From NCBI RefSeq assembly GCF_003119195.2, contig NZ_CP022253.1, forward strand, positions 2,551,001 through 2,615,000: DNA of 64,000 nucleotides, given 5' to 3'. Origin of the DNA: Azospirillum baldaniorum. Its GTDB lineage: Bacteria > Pseudomonadota > Alphaproteobacteria > Azospirillales > Azospirillaceae. Positions within the stretch are counted from its first letter, which is position 1. Each line of letters starts with the position of its first letter. Both the position numbers and the translations under genes were made by a program. The notes below the pieces were generated by a model. That model had not been told where the DNA came from. It made no database searches and was given only the letters and a program-made list of their open reading frames with translations. Shown here piece after piece: positions 8,113-17,421 of this stretch.

Positions 8113-10968
8113 ATGACCCGCGACTACAAGTCCACCGTCTTCCTGCCCCGCACCGACTTCCCCATGCGCGGCGGCCTGCCCACCAAGGAGCCGGAGCTGC
8201 TGAAGCGCTGGGAGGACATGGGCCTCTTCCAGCGGCTGCGCGAGACGGCGAAGGGCCGTGAGAAGTTCGTCCTGCACGACGGCCCGCCCTATGCCAACGG
8301 CAACATCCACATCGGCCACGCCGTCAACAAGGTGCTGAAGGACGTCATCGTCCGCTCGCGCCAGATGCAGGGCTTCGACTCCAACTACGTCCCCGGCTGG
8401 GACTGCCACGGCCTGCCCATCGAGTGGAAGATCGAGGAGAAGTACCGCGCCGAGGGCAAGGACAAGGACGAGGTTCCGCTCAACCAGTTCCGCGCCGAGT
8501 GCCGCCAGTTCGCCCAGAAATGGGTGGACATCCAGGCCGGCGAGTTCCGCCGCCTGGGCGTCGAGGGCAACTGGGCCGACCCGTACCTGACCATGACGCT
8601 GCCCGCCGAGGCGCAGATCGTCCGCGAGATCCACAAGTTCGCCATGAACGGCGGCCTCTACAAGGGCGCCAAGCCGGTCATGTGGTCGGTGGTGGAGAAG
8701 ACCGCGCTGGCCGAGGCGGAGATCGAATACCACGACCACACCTCGACCACCGTCTTCGCGCGCTTCGCCATCTGGGGCTCGCCGGCGCCGGAGGTCGACG
8801 ACGCCAACATCGTCATCTGGACGACCACCCCCTGGACCCTGCCGGGCAACCGCGCCATCGCCTTCGGCGACGAGATCGAATACGCGACCTACAAGGTGCT
8901 GGCGGTCGAGGAGGGCAGCCTCGCCGAGGTCGGCGAGCGGCTGGTCGTCGCCACCGCGCTGGCCGAGAGCGTCTTCAAGGAAACCAAGATCACGGACGCG
9001 CGGCTGCTGCACCGCTTCCCCGGCTCGCGTCTGGCCGGCGGCTACTGCCACCACCCGCTGACCCGCAGCGGCTACGACTTCAAGGTGCCGCTGCTGGCCG
9101 GCGACTTCGTGACGACCGACGCCGGCACCGGCTTCGTCCACATCGCGCCGGGCCACGGCGAAGACGACTTCCATCTCGGTCAGGCCAACGGCATCGAGGT
9201 GCCGCAGACGGTCGGCGAGGATGGGCGCTACTACGACCACGTCCCGCTGTTCGCCGGCCTGCGCGTCTACACCGCCGAAGGCAAGCCGGGCGAGGCCAAC
9301 GGCGCCGTGCTGAAGGCCTTCCAGGAGGTCGGGGCTCTGCTCGCCAAGGGCCGGATCAAGCACAGCTACCCGCATTCCTGGCGGTCGAAGGCCCCGCTGA
9401 TCTTCCGCACCACGCCGCAGTGGTTCATCTCCATGGAGACGAACGACCTGCGCAAGACGGCGCTGCAGGCGATCGCCGACACGACGTGGTTCCCGGCCCA
9501 GGGAGAGAACCGCATCCGCGCGATGATCGAGCAGCGCCCGGACTGGTGCATCAGCCGCCAGCGCGCCTGGGGCGTGCCGATCGCCCTGTTCGTCCGCAAG
9601 GACAACGGCGCGATCCTGCGCGACGCCGAGGTGTTCAACCGCATCGCCGACATCTTCGAGAAGGAAGGCTCCGACGCGTGGTTCGCCCGCCCGGCGCAGG
9701 ACTTCCTCGGCAACGCCTACCGCGCCGACGATTACGAGCAGGTCAAGGACATCGTGGACGTGTGGTTCGAGTCCGGCTCGACCCACGCCTTCGTGCTGGA
9801 GCAGCGGCCGGAGCTGAAGTGGCCGGCCTCGCTGTACCTTGAAGGTTCCGACCAGCACCGCGGCTGGTTCCACTCCTCTCTGCTGGAAAGCTGCGGCACG
9901 CGTGGCCGGGCGCCCTACGACGCGGTGCTGACGCACGGCTTCACGCTCGACGAGCAGGGCCGCAAGATGTCCAAGTCGCTGGGCAACGTGGTCGCCCCGC
10001 AGGAGGTCTGCGACAAATACGGCGCCGACATCCTGCGCCTCTGGGTGGTCAGCACCGACTACACCGAGGATCAGCGCATCGGTCCGGAGATCATCAAGTA
10101 CCAGGCCGACCACTACCGCCGCCTGCGCAACACGCTGCGCTACATCCTCGGCGCGCTGGCCGACTACACCCCGGCGGAGCGCATCGCCGTCGCCGAGATG
10201 CCGGAGCTGGAGCGCTGGGTCCTGCACCGCCTGTCGGAACTGGACGCCCTGGTCCGCGCCAAGATCGAAGCCTACGACTTCCATGACCTGTCGGTGGCGA
10301 TCCACAATTTCTGCGCCGTGGAGCTGTCGGCCTTCTACTTCGACGTCCGCAAGGACAGCCTCTACTGCGACGCGCCGGGCTCGGTCCGCCGCCGCTCGGT
10401 CCGCACGGTGATGGAGCATCTGCTCTCCACCCTGACCGCGTGGCTGGCCCCGATCCTCTGCTTCACCGCGGAAGAGGCGTGGCTCGCCCGTCCCGAGGGC
10501 CTGACCGGCACCGAGGGCTGGAACGAGGAGAGCGTCCATCTGCGCGTCTTCCCGGCCATCCCGGCGGAGTGGCGCGACGACGATCTCGCCGCCAAGTGGG
10601 AGTCCATCCGCACCGTCCGCCGCACCGTCACCGGAGCGCTGGAGCTGGAGCGGGCCAACAAGAAGATCGGTTCGTCCCTGCAGGCCAACCCGACCGTCTT
10701 CGTGGACGCGGCGACCAAGGCATTGCTCGACGGCGTGGACTTCGCCGAGATCTGCATCACCTCGCAGATCACGGTGGCGGAGGGCACGGCCCCCGAGGGG
10801 GCGTTCGTCCTGCCCGACGTGGCCGGCATCGCGGTGGTGCCCGGACTCGCCGAAGGGGGCAAGTGCGAGCGCTGCTGGAAGATCCTTCCGGAGGTCGGCA
10901 CGAACGCCGCACACCCGACGCTGTGCCTCCGTTGCGCCGAAGCCGTGGACGCGGAACCGGCGTTCTGA
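8113..10968 (+). CDS. ileS: isoleucyl-tRNA synthetase
   Basis: The 951-residue class I synthetase charges tRNA-Ile. The HIGH motif is in 'NGNIHIGHAVNK', the KMSKS motif in 'GRKMSKSLGNVV', and the editing (CP1) domain contains 'TTPWTLPGNRAIAF'. The C-terminal zinc ribbon is complete: CERCWK, then LCLRC about 20 residues later. This is the usual bacterial type, mupirocin-sensitive by class. The ATG at 8113 begins where family homology begins (MTRDYKSTVFLP); an in-frame extension to 8044 is not conserved. AGGA lies ten bases upstream. It is followed by a repeat element and lspA, the conserved order in this group. Confidence 0.97.
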   Translation: MTRDYKSTVFLPRTDFPMRGGLPTKEPELLKRWEDMGLFQRLRETAKGREKFVLHDGPPYANGNIHIGHAVNKVLKDVIVRSRQMQGFDSNYVPGWDCHGLPIEWKIEEKYRAEGKDKDEVPLNQFRAECRQFAQKWVDIQAGEFRRLGVEGNWADPYLTMTLPAEAQIVREIHKFAMNGGLYKGAKPVMWSVVEKTALAEAEIEYHDHTSTTVFARFAIWGSPAPEVDDANIVIWTTTPWTLPGNRAIAFGDEIEYATYKVLAVEEGSLAEVGERLVVATALAESVFKETKITDARLLHRFPGSRLAGGYCHHPLTRSGYDFKVPLLAGDFVTTDAGTGFVHIAPGHGEDDFHLGQANGIEVPQTVGEDGRYYDHVPLFAGLRVYTAEGKPGEANGAVLKAFQEVGALLAKGRIKHSYPHSWRSKAPLIFRTTPQWFISMETNDLRKTALQAIADTTWFPAQGENRIRAMIEQRPDWCISRQRAWGVPIALFVRKDNGAILRDAEVFNRIADIFEKEGSDAWFARPAQDFLGNAYRADDYEQVKDIVDVWFESGSTHAFVLEQRPELKWPASLYLEGSDQHRGWFHSSLLESCGTRGRAPYDAVLTHGFTLDEQGRKMSKSLGNVVAPQEVCDKYGADILRLWVVSTDYTEDQRIGPEIIKYQADHYRRLRNTLRYILGALADYTPAERIAVAEMPELERWVLHRLSELDALVRAKIEAYDFHDLSVAIHNFCAVELSAFYFDVRKDSLYCDAPGSVRRRSVRTVMEHLLSTLTAWLAPILCFTAEEAWLARPEGLTGTEGWNEESVHLRVFPAIPAEWRDDDLAAKWESIRTVRRTVTGALELERANKKIGSSLQANPTVFVDAATKALLDGVDFAEICITSQITVAEGTAPEGAFVLPDVAGIAVVPGLAEGGKCERCWKILPEVGTNAAHPTLCLRCAEAVDAEPAF

Positions 10969-10988
10969 TTGGGCTTGGTGGTTGAGTC

Positions 10989-11073
10989 GGGCCCCCACCC
11001 AACCCTCCCCCGCTGCGCAGGGGAGGGCTTCGTCTCCTCCCCCTGCGCAGCGGGGGGAGGTCGGGAGGGGGGC
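10989..11073 (+). repeat. dispersed double-hairpin repeat, copy A
   Basis: This 85-base element lies between ileS and lspA. It consists of two consecutive GC-rich stem-loops: CCCTCCCC…GGGGAGGG, then CTCC-rich…GGGGGGAG. It matches the reverse complement of 15240–15323 almost base for base (about 93% by eye). It is non-coding and probably one of a genome-wide family. It could act as an attenuator or mRNA-stability element between the two genes. Confidence 0.75.
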
Positions 11074-11115
11074 CCGGCGCGACCACCCCACCCCACCATT
11101 CCCTCGGAGCACCCC

Positions 11116-11619
11116 ATGAGCAGCCTCTCCACGTCCGGCAGCCGCGGCTACACGGTCTTCGGCCTGTCCGTCGCCGCGCTGGTGGTGGTCCTCGACCAGC
11201 TCACCAAATGGTGGATCCTCGACGTGGTCATGCAGCCCTATCCACGGGTCATCGAGGTCACGCCCTTCTTCAACCTCGTGCTGGCCTGGAACACCGGGGT
11301 CAGCTTCGGCACCTTCGGCAGCTCCCACGCCTGGATGCCCTATGTGCTGGCCGCGGTGGCCTTCGCCATCGTGGTGGCGCTGCTGCTGTGGCTGCGGCAG
11401 GCCGACCGGCGCTACCTCGCGCTGGCGTTGGGAATGGTCATCGGCGGGGCCATCGGCAATGTGATCGACCGCTTCCTCTACGGGGCCGTCGCCGATTTCC
11501 TCGATTTCCACATCGGGGGGTGGCATTTCTGGGCCTTCAACGTGGCAGACAGCGGAATCAGCGTCGGCGTGGCGCTTCTCGTGCTGGATGGGCTGTTCGC
11601 CGGCCGCGAAAAGTCGTAA
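11116..11619 (+). CDS. lspA: lipoprotein signal peptidase (signal peptidase II)
   Basis: The 167-residue inner-membrane aspartic protease cleaves prolipoprotein signal peptides. Four transmembrane helices are visible (about 12–30, 72–93, 100–118, 142–160). The catalytic aspartates are Asp127 in 'AVADFLDFH' and Asp145 in 'FNVADSGISVG'; the supporting motif 'GGAIGNVIDRF' is intact. GGAG lies six bases before the ATG. The next gene encodes a lipoprotein, a natural substrate. Confidence 0.95.
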   Translation: MSSLSTSGSRGYTVFGLSVAALVVVLDQLTKWWILDVVMQPYPRVIEVTPFFNLVLAWNTGVSFGTFGSSHAWMPYVLAAVAFAIVVALLLWLRQADRRYLALALGMVIGGAIGNVIDRFLYGAVADFLDFHIGGWHFWAFNVADSGISVGVALLVLDGLFAGREKS

Positions 11620-11697
11620 TAGTTCACGCGACGGAGCCGCTATAAGGGACGCGGCCCGACGACAAGCGGCCTGACGACTAGACGACGGGACTCGAAC

Positions 11698-12309
11698 GTG
11701 ACCATGCTTTCCTTCGCCTCCTCCATCGCGCGGCGCTCCACCCGTTCCCTGGGGCGGGGCCCGCTGCTGGGCTTGGCGCTCGTCGCGCTGGCGCTCACCG
11801 GATGCACCGACGTCCGCCGCTCCATCGGCCTCGACCGCACGAGCCCGGACGAGTTCACGGTCGTGTCCCGCGCGCCGCTGACCATGCCGCCGAGCCTCGC
11901 CCGCCTGCCGGAGCCGCGCCCCGGCGCGGCGCGCCCGCAAGACGCCACGTCGGCCGCGGTGGCCGCCGCCTCGGTCTTCGGCGGCTCCTCGCGCGCCGCC
12001 GCCACTGCCACCGCCGGACACACGGCGGGCGAGTCGGCGCTGATCGCCCAGGCCGGCGCCAAGGGCGGCATCGAGCCGGGCATCCGGAACAAGGTCGATC
12101 AGGAAACGACCCAGCTCGTCGTCGCCGACAAGAGCTGGATCGACTCCCTGCTGTTCTGGCAGACGCAGGAGCAGCCCTACGAGGTCGTCGATCCGAAGAA
12201 GGAGAACCAGCGTCTGCGCGAGGCCCAGGCCACCGGCAAGGCGCTGAACGACGGCACCGTCCCGACCATCGAACGCAAGCGCCGGGCGCCGCTGGAAGGG
12301 CTGTTCTAA
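11698..12309 (+). CDS. DUF3035-type lipoprotein
   Basis: A 203-residue lipoprotein. The signal sequence ends in a lipobox, 'LALTGCTDV', with the acylated Cys at about residue 36. The mature part has the segment 'PDEFTVVSRAPLTMPPSLA', which is the core of DUF3035, found next to lspA in many alphaproteobacteria. An Ala/Thr-rich linker and a charged C-terminus (KRRAPLEGLF) follow. Either the GTG at 11698, with GGGA seven bases upstream, or the ATG two codons later could be the start; the GTG has better spacing. A strong terminator follows. The molecular function of the family is not known. Confidence 0.8.
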   Translation: MTMLSFASSIARRSTRSLGRGPLLGLALVALALTGCTDVRRSIGLDRTSPDEFTVVSRAPLTMPPSLARLPEPRPGAARPQDATSAAVAAASVFGGSSRAAATATAGHTAGESALIAQAGAKGGIEPGIRNKVDQETTQLVVADKSWIDSLLFWQTQEQPYEVVDPKKENQRLREAQATGKALNDGTVPTIERKRRAPLEGLF

Positions 12310-12382
12310 GCCGCGTCCAGAGCCCCGGTTCAGGACCCCAACTCGGGGCATTGTTCCGGGCGCTTCGCCGCACCAGTATCTA

Positions 12383-12414
12383 GGGGGCGTTCCCAGACGG
12401 GGACGCCCCCTTTT
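12383..12414 (+). terminator. intrinsic terminator after the DUF3035 lipoprotein gene
   Basis: The stem GGGGGCGT-t-CCC pairs with GGG-g-ACGCCCCC around an AGAC loop and ends in TTTT. It closes the ileS–lspA–lipoprotein group. It also abuts the proposed TTG start of the next gene. Confidence 0.8.
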
Positions 12415-13855
12415 GCATTCCCGTCCCCTTTGCTCCCAACGAGAGGCCCATGCTCCCCAACGGCCCCACCGCTCCCCACCCTGGAAACGGCCCTGGCGCC
12501 GGCTCGCCGCCGCCGGCGTCCTGGCCTTCGCCCTGGCCGGCGCCGTCCCCGCCGCCACCCCGGCCTTCGCCGCCGAGAAGGGCGTCTTCTTCCCGGAGAC
12601 CTTCACCCTGTCCAACGGCATGCAGGTCGTGCTGGTGACCAACCAGCGCGTGCCGGTGGTCACCCACATGGTCTGGTACAAGGTGGGCGCGGCGGACGAG
12701 CCGCGCGGCGTGTCGGGCATCGCCCATTTCCTGGAGCATCTGATGTTCAAGGGGACGGAGGAGGTTCCGCCCGGCGCCTTCTCGCGCATCGTCGCCAAGA
12801 ACGGGGGGCGCGACAACGCCTTCACCTCCTGGGACTACACGGCCTATTTCCAGAACGTGGCGCGCGACCGGCTGGAGCTGGTGATGAAGATGGAGGCCGA
12901 CCGCATGTCGAACCTCCGCCTCACCGATCAGCTCGTCTATCCGGAGCGCGACGTCATCATCGAGGAGCGCCGCCAGCGCATCGAGAACGAGCCCGCCGAC
13001 CGCATCGGCGAGCAGGTCAACGCCACCCTCTACGTCCACCACCCCTACGGCACGCCGATCATTGGCTGGCCGCAGGAGATGGCCACCCTGACGCGGGAGG
13101 AGGCGGAGTCCTTCTACAAGAGCTGGTACGCGCCCAACAACGCCGTCTTGGTGGTGTCCGGCGACGTGACGGCGGAGGAGTTGAAGCCGCTCGCCGAGAA
13201 ATACTACGGCGGCATCCCCACCCGCCCGGTGCCCGAGCGCGTCCGTGTCCAGGAACCGCCGATCAGCGCCGCCCGCCGCGTCATCCTGCGCGACGACGAG
13301 GTGCGCCAGCCCTCGATCCGCCGCAACTGGCTCGCCCCCTCCTACCGCACCGACAAGGAGGGCTACGCCTACCCGCTCCAGGTACTGTCGGAGATCATGA
13401 GCGGCGGCCCGACCTCCCGCCTCTACCGCAGCCTCGTCGTCGACCAGCGCATCGCCACCTCGGCCTGGCTGGGCTACAGCCCGTCGTCCTGGGACATGAC
13501 CTCGCTGGCGGCGGGCGCCTCGCCGGCCCCCGGCGTGACCATGGAGAAGCTGGAAGCGGCACTGGAGGCCGACATCCGGACGCTCGTCGAGAAGGGCGTG
13601 ACGGAGGAGGAGGTGACCACTGCCAAGAAGCGCATGCTGGCCGAGGCCGCCTACGCCCGCGACAGCCTGACCGGCCCGGCCCAGACGCTGGGCGCCGCCA
13701 TCGCCACCGGCCAGAGCATCGACGACGTGGAGAACTGGCCGGTGCGCATCGACGCGGTGACCGCCGATCAGGTCAACGCCGCCGCCCGCGCCGTTCTGGG
13801 CCAGACCAACCACGTCACCGGCCTTCTGCTGCCGCTCCAGGACAAGGGAAGCTGA
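12413..13855 (+). CDS. M16 (pitrilysin family) zinc metallopeptidase, catalytic subunit
   Basis: A 480-residue periplasmic M16B-type peptidase. The inverted zinc motif HxxEH is intact in 'GIAHFLEHLMFKGT', and the distal Glu lies in the 'ERDVIIEERRQR' helix. The signal peptide is 'RRLAAAGVLAFALAGAVPAATPAFA'. No ATG opens this frame before the signal peptide. The only candidate is TTG at 12413, inside the preceding terminator, whereas an ATG at 12450 is out of frame by one base. The real start is therefore uncertain: a non-ATG start or an indel. It is paired one base apart with a catalytically dead partner gene, as in PqqF/processing-peptidase heterodimers. Confidence 0.85.
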   Translation: MHSRPLCSQREAHAPQRPHRSPPWKRPWRRLAAAGVLAFALAGAVPAATPAFAAEKGVFFPETFTLSNGMQVVLVTNQRVPVVTHMVWYKVGAADEPRGVSGIAHFLEHLMFKGTEEVPPGAFSRIVAKNGGRDNAFTSWDYTAYFQNVARDRLELVMKMEADRMSNLRLTDQLVYPERDVIIEERRQRIENEPADRIGEQVNATLYVHHPYGTPIIGWPQEMATLTREEAESFYKSWYAPNNAVLVVSGDVTAEELKPLAEKYYGGIPTRPVPERVRVQEPPISAARRVILRDDEVRQPSIRRNWLAPSYRTDKEGYAYPLQVLSEIMSGGPTSRLYRSLVVDQRIATSAWLGYSPSSWDMTSLAAGASPAPGVTMEKLEAALEADIRTLVEKGVTEEEVTTAKKRMLAEAAYARDSLTGPAQTLGAAIATGQSIDDVENWPVRIDAVTADQVNAAARAVLGQTNHVTGLLLPLQDKGS

Positions 13856-13856
13856 G

Positions 13857-15221
13857 ATGATCGTCCTATCCAAGCGCCTCATGTCCAAGCGCGTCTTCGG
13901 CGCCTGTCTTTTCCTTTTCGCCTTCGCCATCACCACTCCGGCAGCCGCCATCGAGATCAAGCGGGTGGTCAGCCCCGGCGGGATCGAGGCGTGGCTGGTT
14001 GAGGACCACAAGGTCCCCATCATCGCCCTGGAATGGGCCTTCGAAGGGGCCGGGGCGTCCGACCCCAAGGGCAAGGAGGGCCTCGCCAACCTCGCCGCCC
14101 GCACGCTGGACGAGGGCGCCGGCCCCTATGACAGCCAGGCCTTCGCCGCGCGGCTTCAGGACAACGCCATCGCGCTGGGCTACGACGCCGGACGCGACGG
14201 CTTCGGCGGCAGCCTGCGCACGCTGAGCGACCGCCGCGACGAGGCGTTCGAGCTGACCCGCCTGTCGCTGGCCGAGCCGCGCTTCGACGCGGAGGCGGTG
14301 GAGCGCATGCGCGCCGCCGTGCTGTCCAGCCTGCGCCGCGATCAGGCCGATCCCAACTACGTCGGACGGCGGCTGTTCTATTCCACCGCCTACCCCGGCC
14401 ACCCCTACGGCGACGAGATCCGCGGCACGCTGGAATCGCTGCCGACGATCACCCCGGACGACCTGCGCGGCTTCGTGAAGGACGGCTTCGGCCGCGACCG
14501 GCTGGTCGTCGCCGCGGCGGGCGACATCAGCCCGGAGGATCTGGGCCGCGCGCTCGACCATGTGTTCGGCGGCCTGCCGGCCACCTCCGCGAACGCCGCC
14601 ATCCCCGACATCGAGCCGAAGGGGCTGGGCGAAACGCTGGTCGCCACCCGCCCGACCGCGCAAACCGTCATGCTGATGGGCCAGACCGGGCTCAAGCGCG
14701 CCGACCCCGACTGGTACGCGGCGACCGTGATGAACTACGTCCTGGGCGGCGGCGGCTTCGGCTCCCGCCTGATGGAGGAGGTTCGGGAAAAGCGCGGCCT
14801 CAGTTACGGCGTCTACAGCTACCTGATCCCGATGGAGCATTCCGCGCTGGTGATGGCCGGCGGCAACACGGTGAACGCCAAGGCCGGTCAGGCGCTGGAC
14901 ATCATGCGCCAGGAATGGAAGCGCATGGCCGACGAGGGCGTGACGGAGGAGGAACTGGCCGACGCCAAGACGTACCTCACCGGCAGCTTCCCGCTGCAGC
15001 TCAGCAGCACCCAGGCGATCGCAGGCATCCTGCTTCAGGTCAAGCGCGACGAGTTGGGCATCGACTATCTCGACCGCCGCGACGCCTTCATCAACGGCGT
15101 CACCCAGGCCGACGTGCAGCGCGTCGCCAAGCGGCTGCTCGACCCCAACCGGCTGCTGACCGTGCTGGTCGGCCGTCCGGAGGGCGTGACCGCGACGCGG
15201 ACGATCGACGGGGGGAGCTGA
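13857..15221 (+). CDS. M16 peptidase-like protein, non-catalytic subunit
   Basis: The 454-residue protein has a signal peptide (about residues 1–31, ending AAA) and the M16 fold with the C-terminal motif 'EVREKRGLSYGVYSYL'. The zinc motif is absent: the equivalent position reads 'LANLAARTLDEGAG', with no His pair. This is the usual picture for the inactive half of a paired M16 peptidase, which binds substrate while the partner cuts. The ATG is one base after the upstream stop, with AAGGGAAG before it. A TGA/ATG arrangement this tight implies translational coupling. Confidence 0.88.
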   Translation: MIVLSKRLMSKRVFGACLFLFAFAITTPAAAIEIKRVVSPGGIEAWLVEDHKVPIIALEWAFEGAGASDPKGKEGLANLAARTLDEGAGPYDSQAFAARLQDNAIALGYDAGRDGFGGSLRTLSDRRDEAFELTRLSLAEPRFDAEAVERMRAAVLSSLRRDQADPNYVGRRLFYSTAYPGHPYGDEIRGTLESLPTITPDDLRGFVKDGFGRDRLVVAAAGDISPEDLGRALDHVFGGLPATSANAAIPDIEPKGLGETLVATRPTAQTVMLMGQTGLKRADPDWYAATVMNYVLGGGGFGSRLMEEVREKRGLSYGVYSYLIPMEHSALVMAGGNTVNAKAGQALDIMRQEWKRMADEGVTEEELADAKTYLTGSFPLQLSSTQAIAGILLQVKRDELGIDYLDRRDAFINGVTQADVQRVAKRLLDPNRLLTVLVGRPEGVTATRTIDGGS

Positions 15222-15239
15222 GGAACGTTGTTTCGACGA

Positions 15240-15323
15240 GCCCCCCTCCCGACCTCCCCCCGCTTGGCAGGGGGAGGAGAAAAGCCCTCCCCTGCGAAGC
15301 GGGGGAGGGTTGGGTGGGGGCCC
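15240..15323 (-). repeat. dispersed double-hairpin repeat, copy B (inverted)
   Basis: This 84-base element sits between the inactive M16 gene and a small leftward gene. Read on the minus strand it matches copy A at 10989–11073, differing at a few loop positions and by one base in length. It has two stem-loops and could terminate transcription from both sides of this convergent junction. Confidence 0.75.
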
Positions 15324-15340
15324 AACGCGACTACCCCCCC

Positions 15341-15508
15341 TCACGCTAAGTCCGGCTGGCTCCCCGGAAAGCGCGGATCGCCGGGGTCGATGGGGCGGCC
15401 CGGCACCTTGCCGGGGATGATCCCCACCTGATCGGGCCGCTCGTCCTCGCGGCGTTCCTCGTCCGCTGGAACCGGCGGATTCTGTTCGGGTTTGCTGGGA
15501 TCGCTCAT
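15341..15508 (-). CDS. small Pro/Glu-rich hypothetical protein
   Basis: The 55-residue protein starts MSDPSKPEQNPPVPADEE and is very hydrophilic, rich in Pro, Asp, Glu and Arg, with 'IIPGKVPGRPIDPGDPRFPG' near the end. It is likely disordered. An excellent Shine-Dalgarno (AGGAGGTGA) directly before the ATG at 15508 makes translation very likely. An in-frame extension to 15637 is not supported. It is divergent from pgi and not recognised as a named family; no function is proposed. Confidence 0.65.
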   Translation of the reverse strand: MSDPSKPEQNPPVPADEERREDERPDQVGIIPGKVPGRPIDPGDPRFPGSQPDLA

Positions 15509-15683
15509 GGTCACCTCCTGTCCCGAAAAGAACACAGGGCGGCGGTTGCCGGTTTCATCCACCGCCCCGCATAGTCCGCTCAACCTAGTCCTTTGTGCAC
15601 GTTGGATGCGCCGCTTTGGCGCGTACCCGGCGCGCACCGATCGGTGCTAGGCTCCGCGCACGCGAGAAGGAGGCAAAATCCCG

Positions 15684-17327
15684 ATGTCAGCGCTCACCCG
15701 TTCGCCCGCCTGGGAAGCCCTGGCCCGTCATCGCCAGGACATTTCGACCCTCCATATGCGCGACCTGTTCGCCGCCGACGCCGACCGCTTCAACCGCTTC
15801 TCCCTGGAAGCCTGCGGCCTGCTGTTCGATTATTCGAAGAATCGCATCACCGAGGAGACTCGCACCCTTCTGGTCGACCTCGCCCGCCAGCAGGACGTGG
15901 AGGGCTGGCGCGACCGCATGTTCGCCGGGGAGCGGATCAACATCACCGAGGACCGCGCCGTCCTGCACACCGCGCTGCGCAACCGCTCCAACCGCCCGGT
16001 CATGGTGGACGGCCAGGACGTGATGCCGGAGGTGAACGCCGTCCTGCACCGCATGGAGCGCTTCGTCCGGCAGGTCCGTGACGGCGCCTGGACCGGCTAC
16101 ACCGGCCACCCGATCACCGACATCGTCAACATCGGCATCGGCGGGTCCGACCTCGGCCCGGTGATGGTGACTGAGGCGCTGACCCCCTATCTGCACCCGC
16201 AGATCGGCGTGCATTTCGTCTCCAACGTGGATGGCACCCACATCAGCGAGACGCTGGAATGGCTGGACCCGGAGACGACGCTGTTCGTCATCGCGTCCAA
16301 GACCTTCACCACCCAGGAGACGCTGACCAACGCCCACACCGCGCGGCGCTGGTTTCTGGAGAGCGCCGGCGACCCCGCCCATGTCGCCAGGCATTTCGTC
16401 GCCGTCTCCACCAACGAGGCGGAGGTGCGCAAGTTCGGCATCGACCCGGCCAACATGTTCGGCTTCTGGGACTGGGTCGGCGGGCGCTATTCGCTGTGGT
16501 CGGCGATCGGGCTGTCCATCGCGCTCGGCATCGGCATGGACCGCTTCTATGAGTTGCTGGCCGGTGCCCACGAGATGGACGAGCATTTCCGCACCGCGCC
16601 GCTGGAGCGCAACATGCCGGTGCTGATGGCGATGCTCGGCGTCTGGTACGTCAATTTCTGGGGCGCCAAGTCGCACGCCGTGCTGCCCTACGACCAGTAT
16701 CTGCACCGCTTCCCCGCCTATCTCCAGCAGTTGGACATGGAGAGCAACGGCAAGACGGTGGACAGGCAGGGCGCGCGGGTGGATTACGCCACCGGCCCGG
16801 TGGTCTTCGGTGAGCCGGGCACCAACGGCCAGCACGCCTTCTACCAGCTGATCCACCAGGGGACGGAGCTGGTGCCCGCCGACTTCCTGGCCCCGGCCGA
16901 AACCCACAACCCCATCGGCGATCATCACCGCATCCTGCTGTCGAACTTCTTCGCCCAGCCGGAGGCCCTGATGCGCGGCAAGACCGCCGACGAGGTGCGC
17001 GCCGAGATGGCCAAGTCCGGCAAGCCGGCCGAGGCCGTCGAGCCGCTGGTCCCCCACCGCGTGTTCGAGGGCAACAAGCCGTCCAACAGCATCCTGTTCA
17101 AAAAGCTGGACCCGCGCACGCTGGGCGCCCTGATCGCGCTCTACGAGCACAAGGTGTTCGTCCAGGGCATCGTGTGGGCCATCAACAGCTTCGATCAGTG
17201 GGGGGTGGAGTTGGGCAAGCAGTTGGCCGGCAAGATCCTGCCCGAACTCCAGACCGGCCCGACCGCCGCGCTGGGGCACGACAGCTCGACCAACGGGCTG
17301 ATCGGCTGGTACCGCAAGCACCGCTGA
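15684..17327 (+). CDS. pgi: glucose-6-phosphate isomerase
   Basis: The 547-residue enzyme interconverts glucose-6-phosphate and fructose-6-phosphate. Both family signatures are present: '[18 protein letters not shown]' with the catalytic Glu/His region, and '[17 protein letters not shown]' near the C-terminus. The phosphate-binding part '[14 protein letters not shown]' and '[10 protein letters not shown]' are intact. The size matches the long bacterial form. AAGGAGG lies ten bases upstream of the ATG. The upstream region shared with the small divergent gene contains the palindrome CACCGATCGGTG at about 15637–15648. Confidence 0.96.
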   Translation: MSALTRSPAWEALARHRQDISTLHMRDLFAADADRFNRFSLEACGLLFDYSKNRITEETRTLLVDLARQQDVEGWRDRMFAGERINITEDRAVLHTALRNRSNRPVMVDGQDVMPEVNAVLHRMERFVRQVRDGAWTGYTGHPITDIVNIGIGGSDLGPVMVTEALTPYLHPQIGVHFVSNVDGTHISETLEWLDPETTLFVIASKTFTTQETLTNAHTARRWFLESAGDPAHVARHFVAVSTNEAEVRKFGIDPANMFGFWDWVGGRYSLWSAIGLSIALGIGMDRFYELLAGAHEMDEHFRTAPLERNMPVLMAMLGVWYVNFWGAKSHAVLPYDQYLHRFPAYLQQLDMESNGKTVDRQGARVDYATGPVVFGEPGTNGQHAFYQLIHQGTELVPADFLAPAETHNPIGDHHRILLSNFFAQPEALMRGKTADEVRAEMAKSGKPAEAVEPLVPHRVFEGNKPSNSILFKKLDPRTLGALIALYEHKVFVQGIVWAINSFDQWGVELGKQLAGKILPELQTGPTAALGHDSSTNGLIGWYRKHR

Positions 17328-17421
17328 GCGGAGGAAGGTCGCCTTTCGGTTTTATTGCCAAAGGGGAAAAACAACCATAAAATCATCGCCGCGGAATTGC
17401 TCAACCGTGAGGGATGATCCG

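Noticed and set aside
7948..12825. 1,625-codon open frame on the minus strand across ileS–lspA
   Set aside because: High-GC shadow of the real rightward genes. The composition is Ala/Gly/Arg/Val-rich with no domain, and the opposite strand carries unmistakable ileS and lspA.
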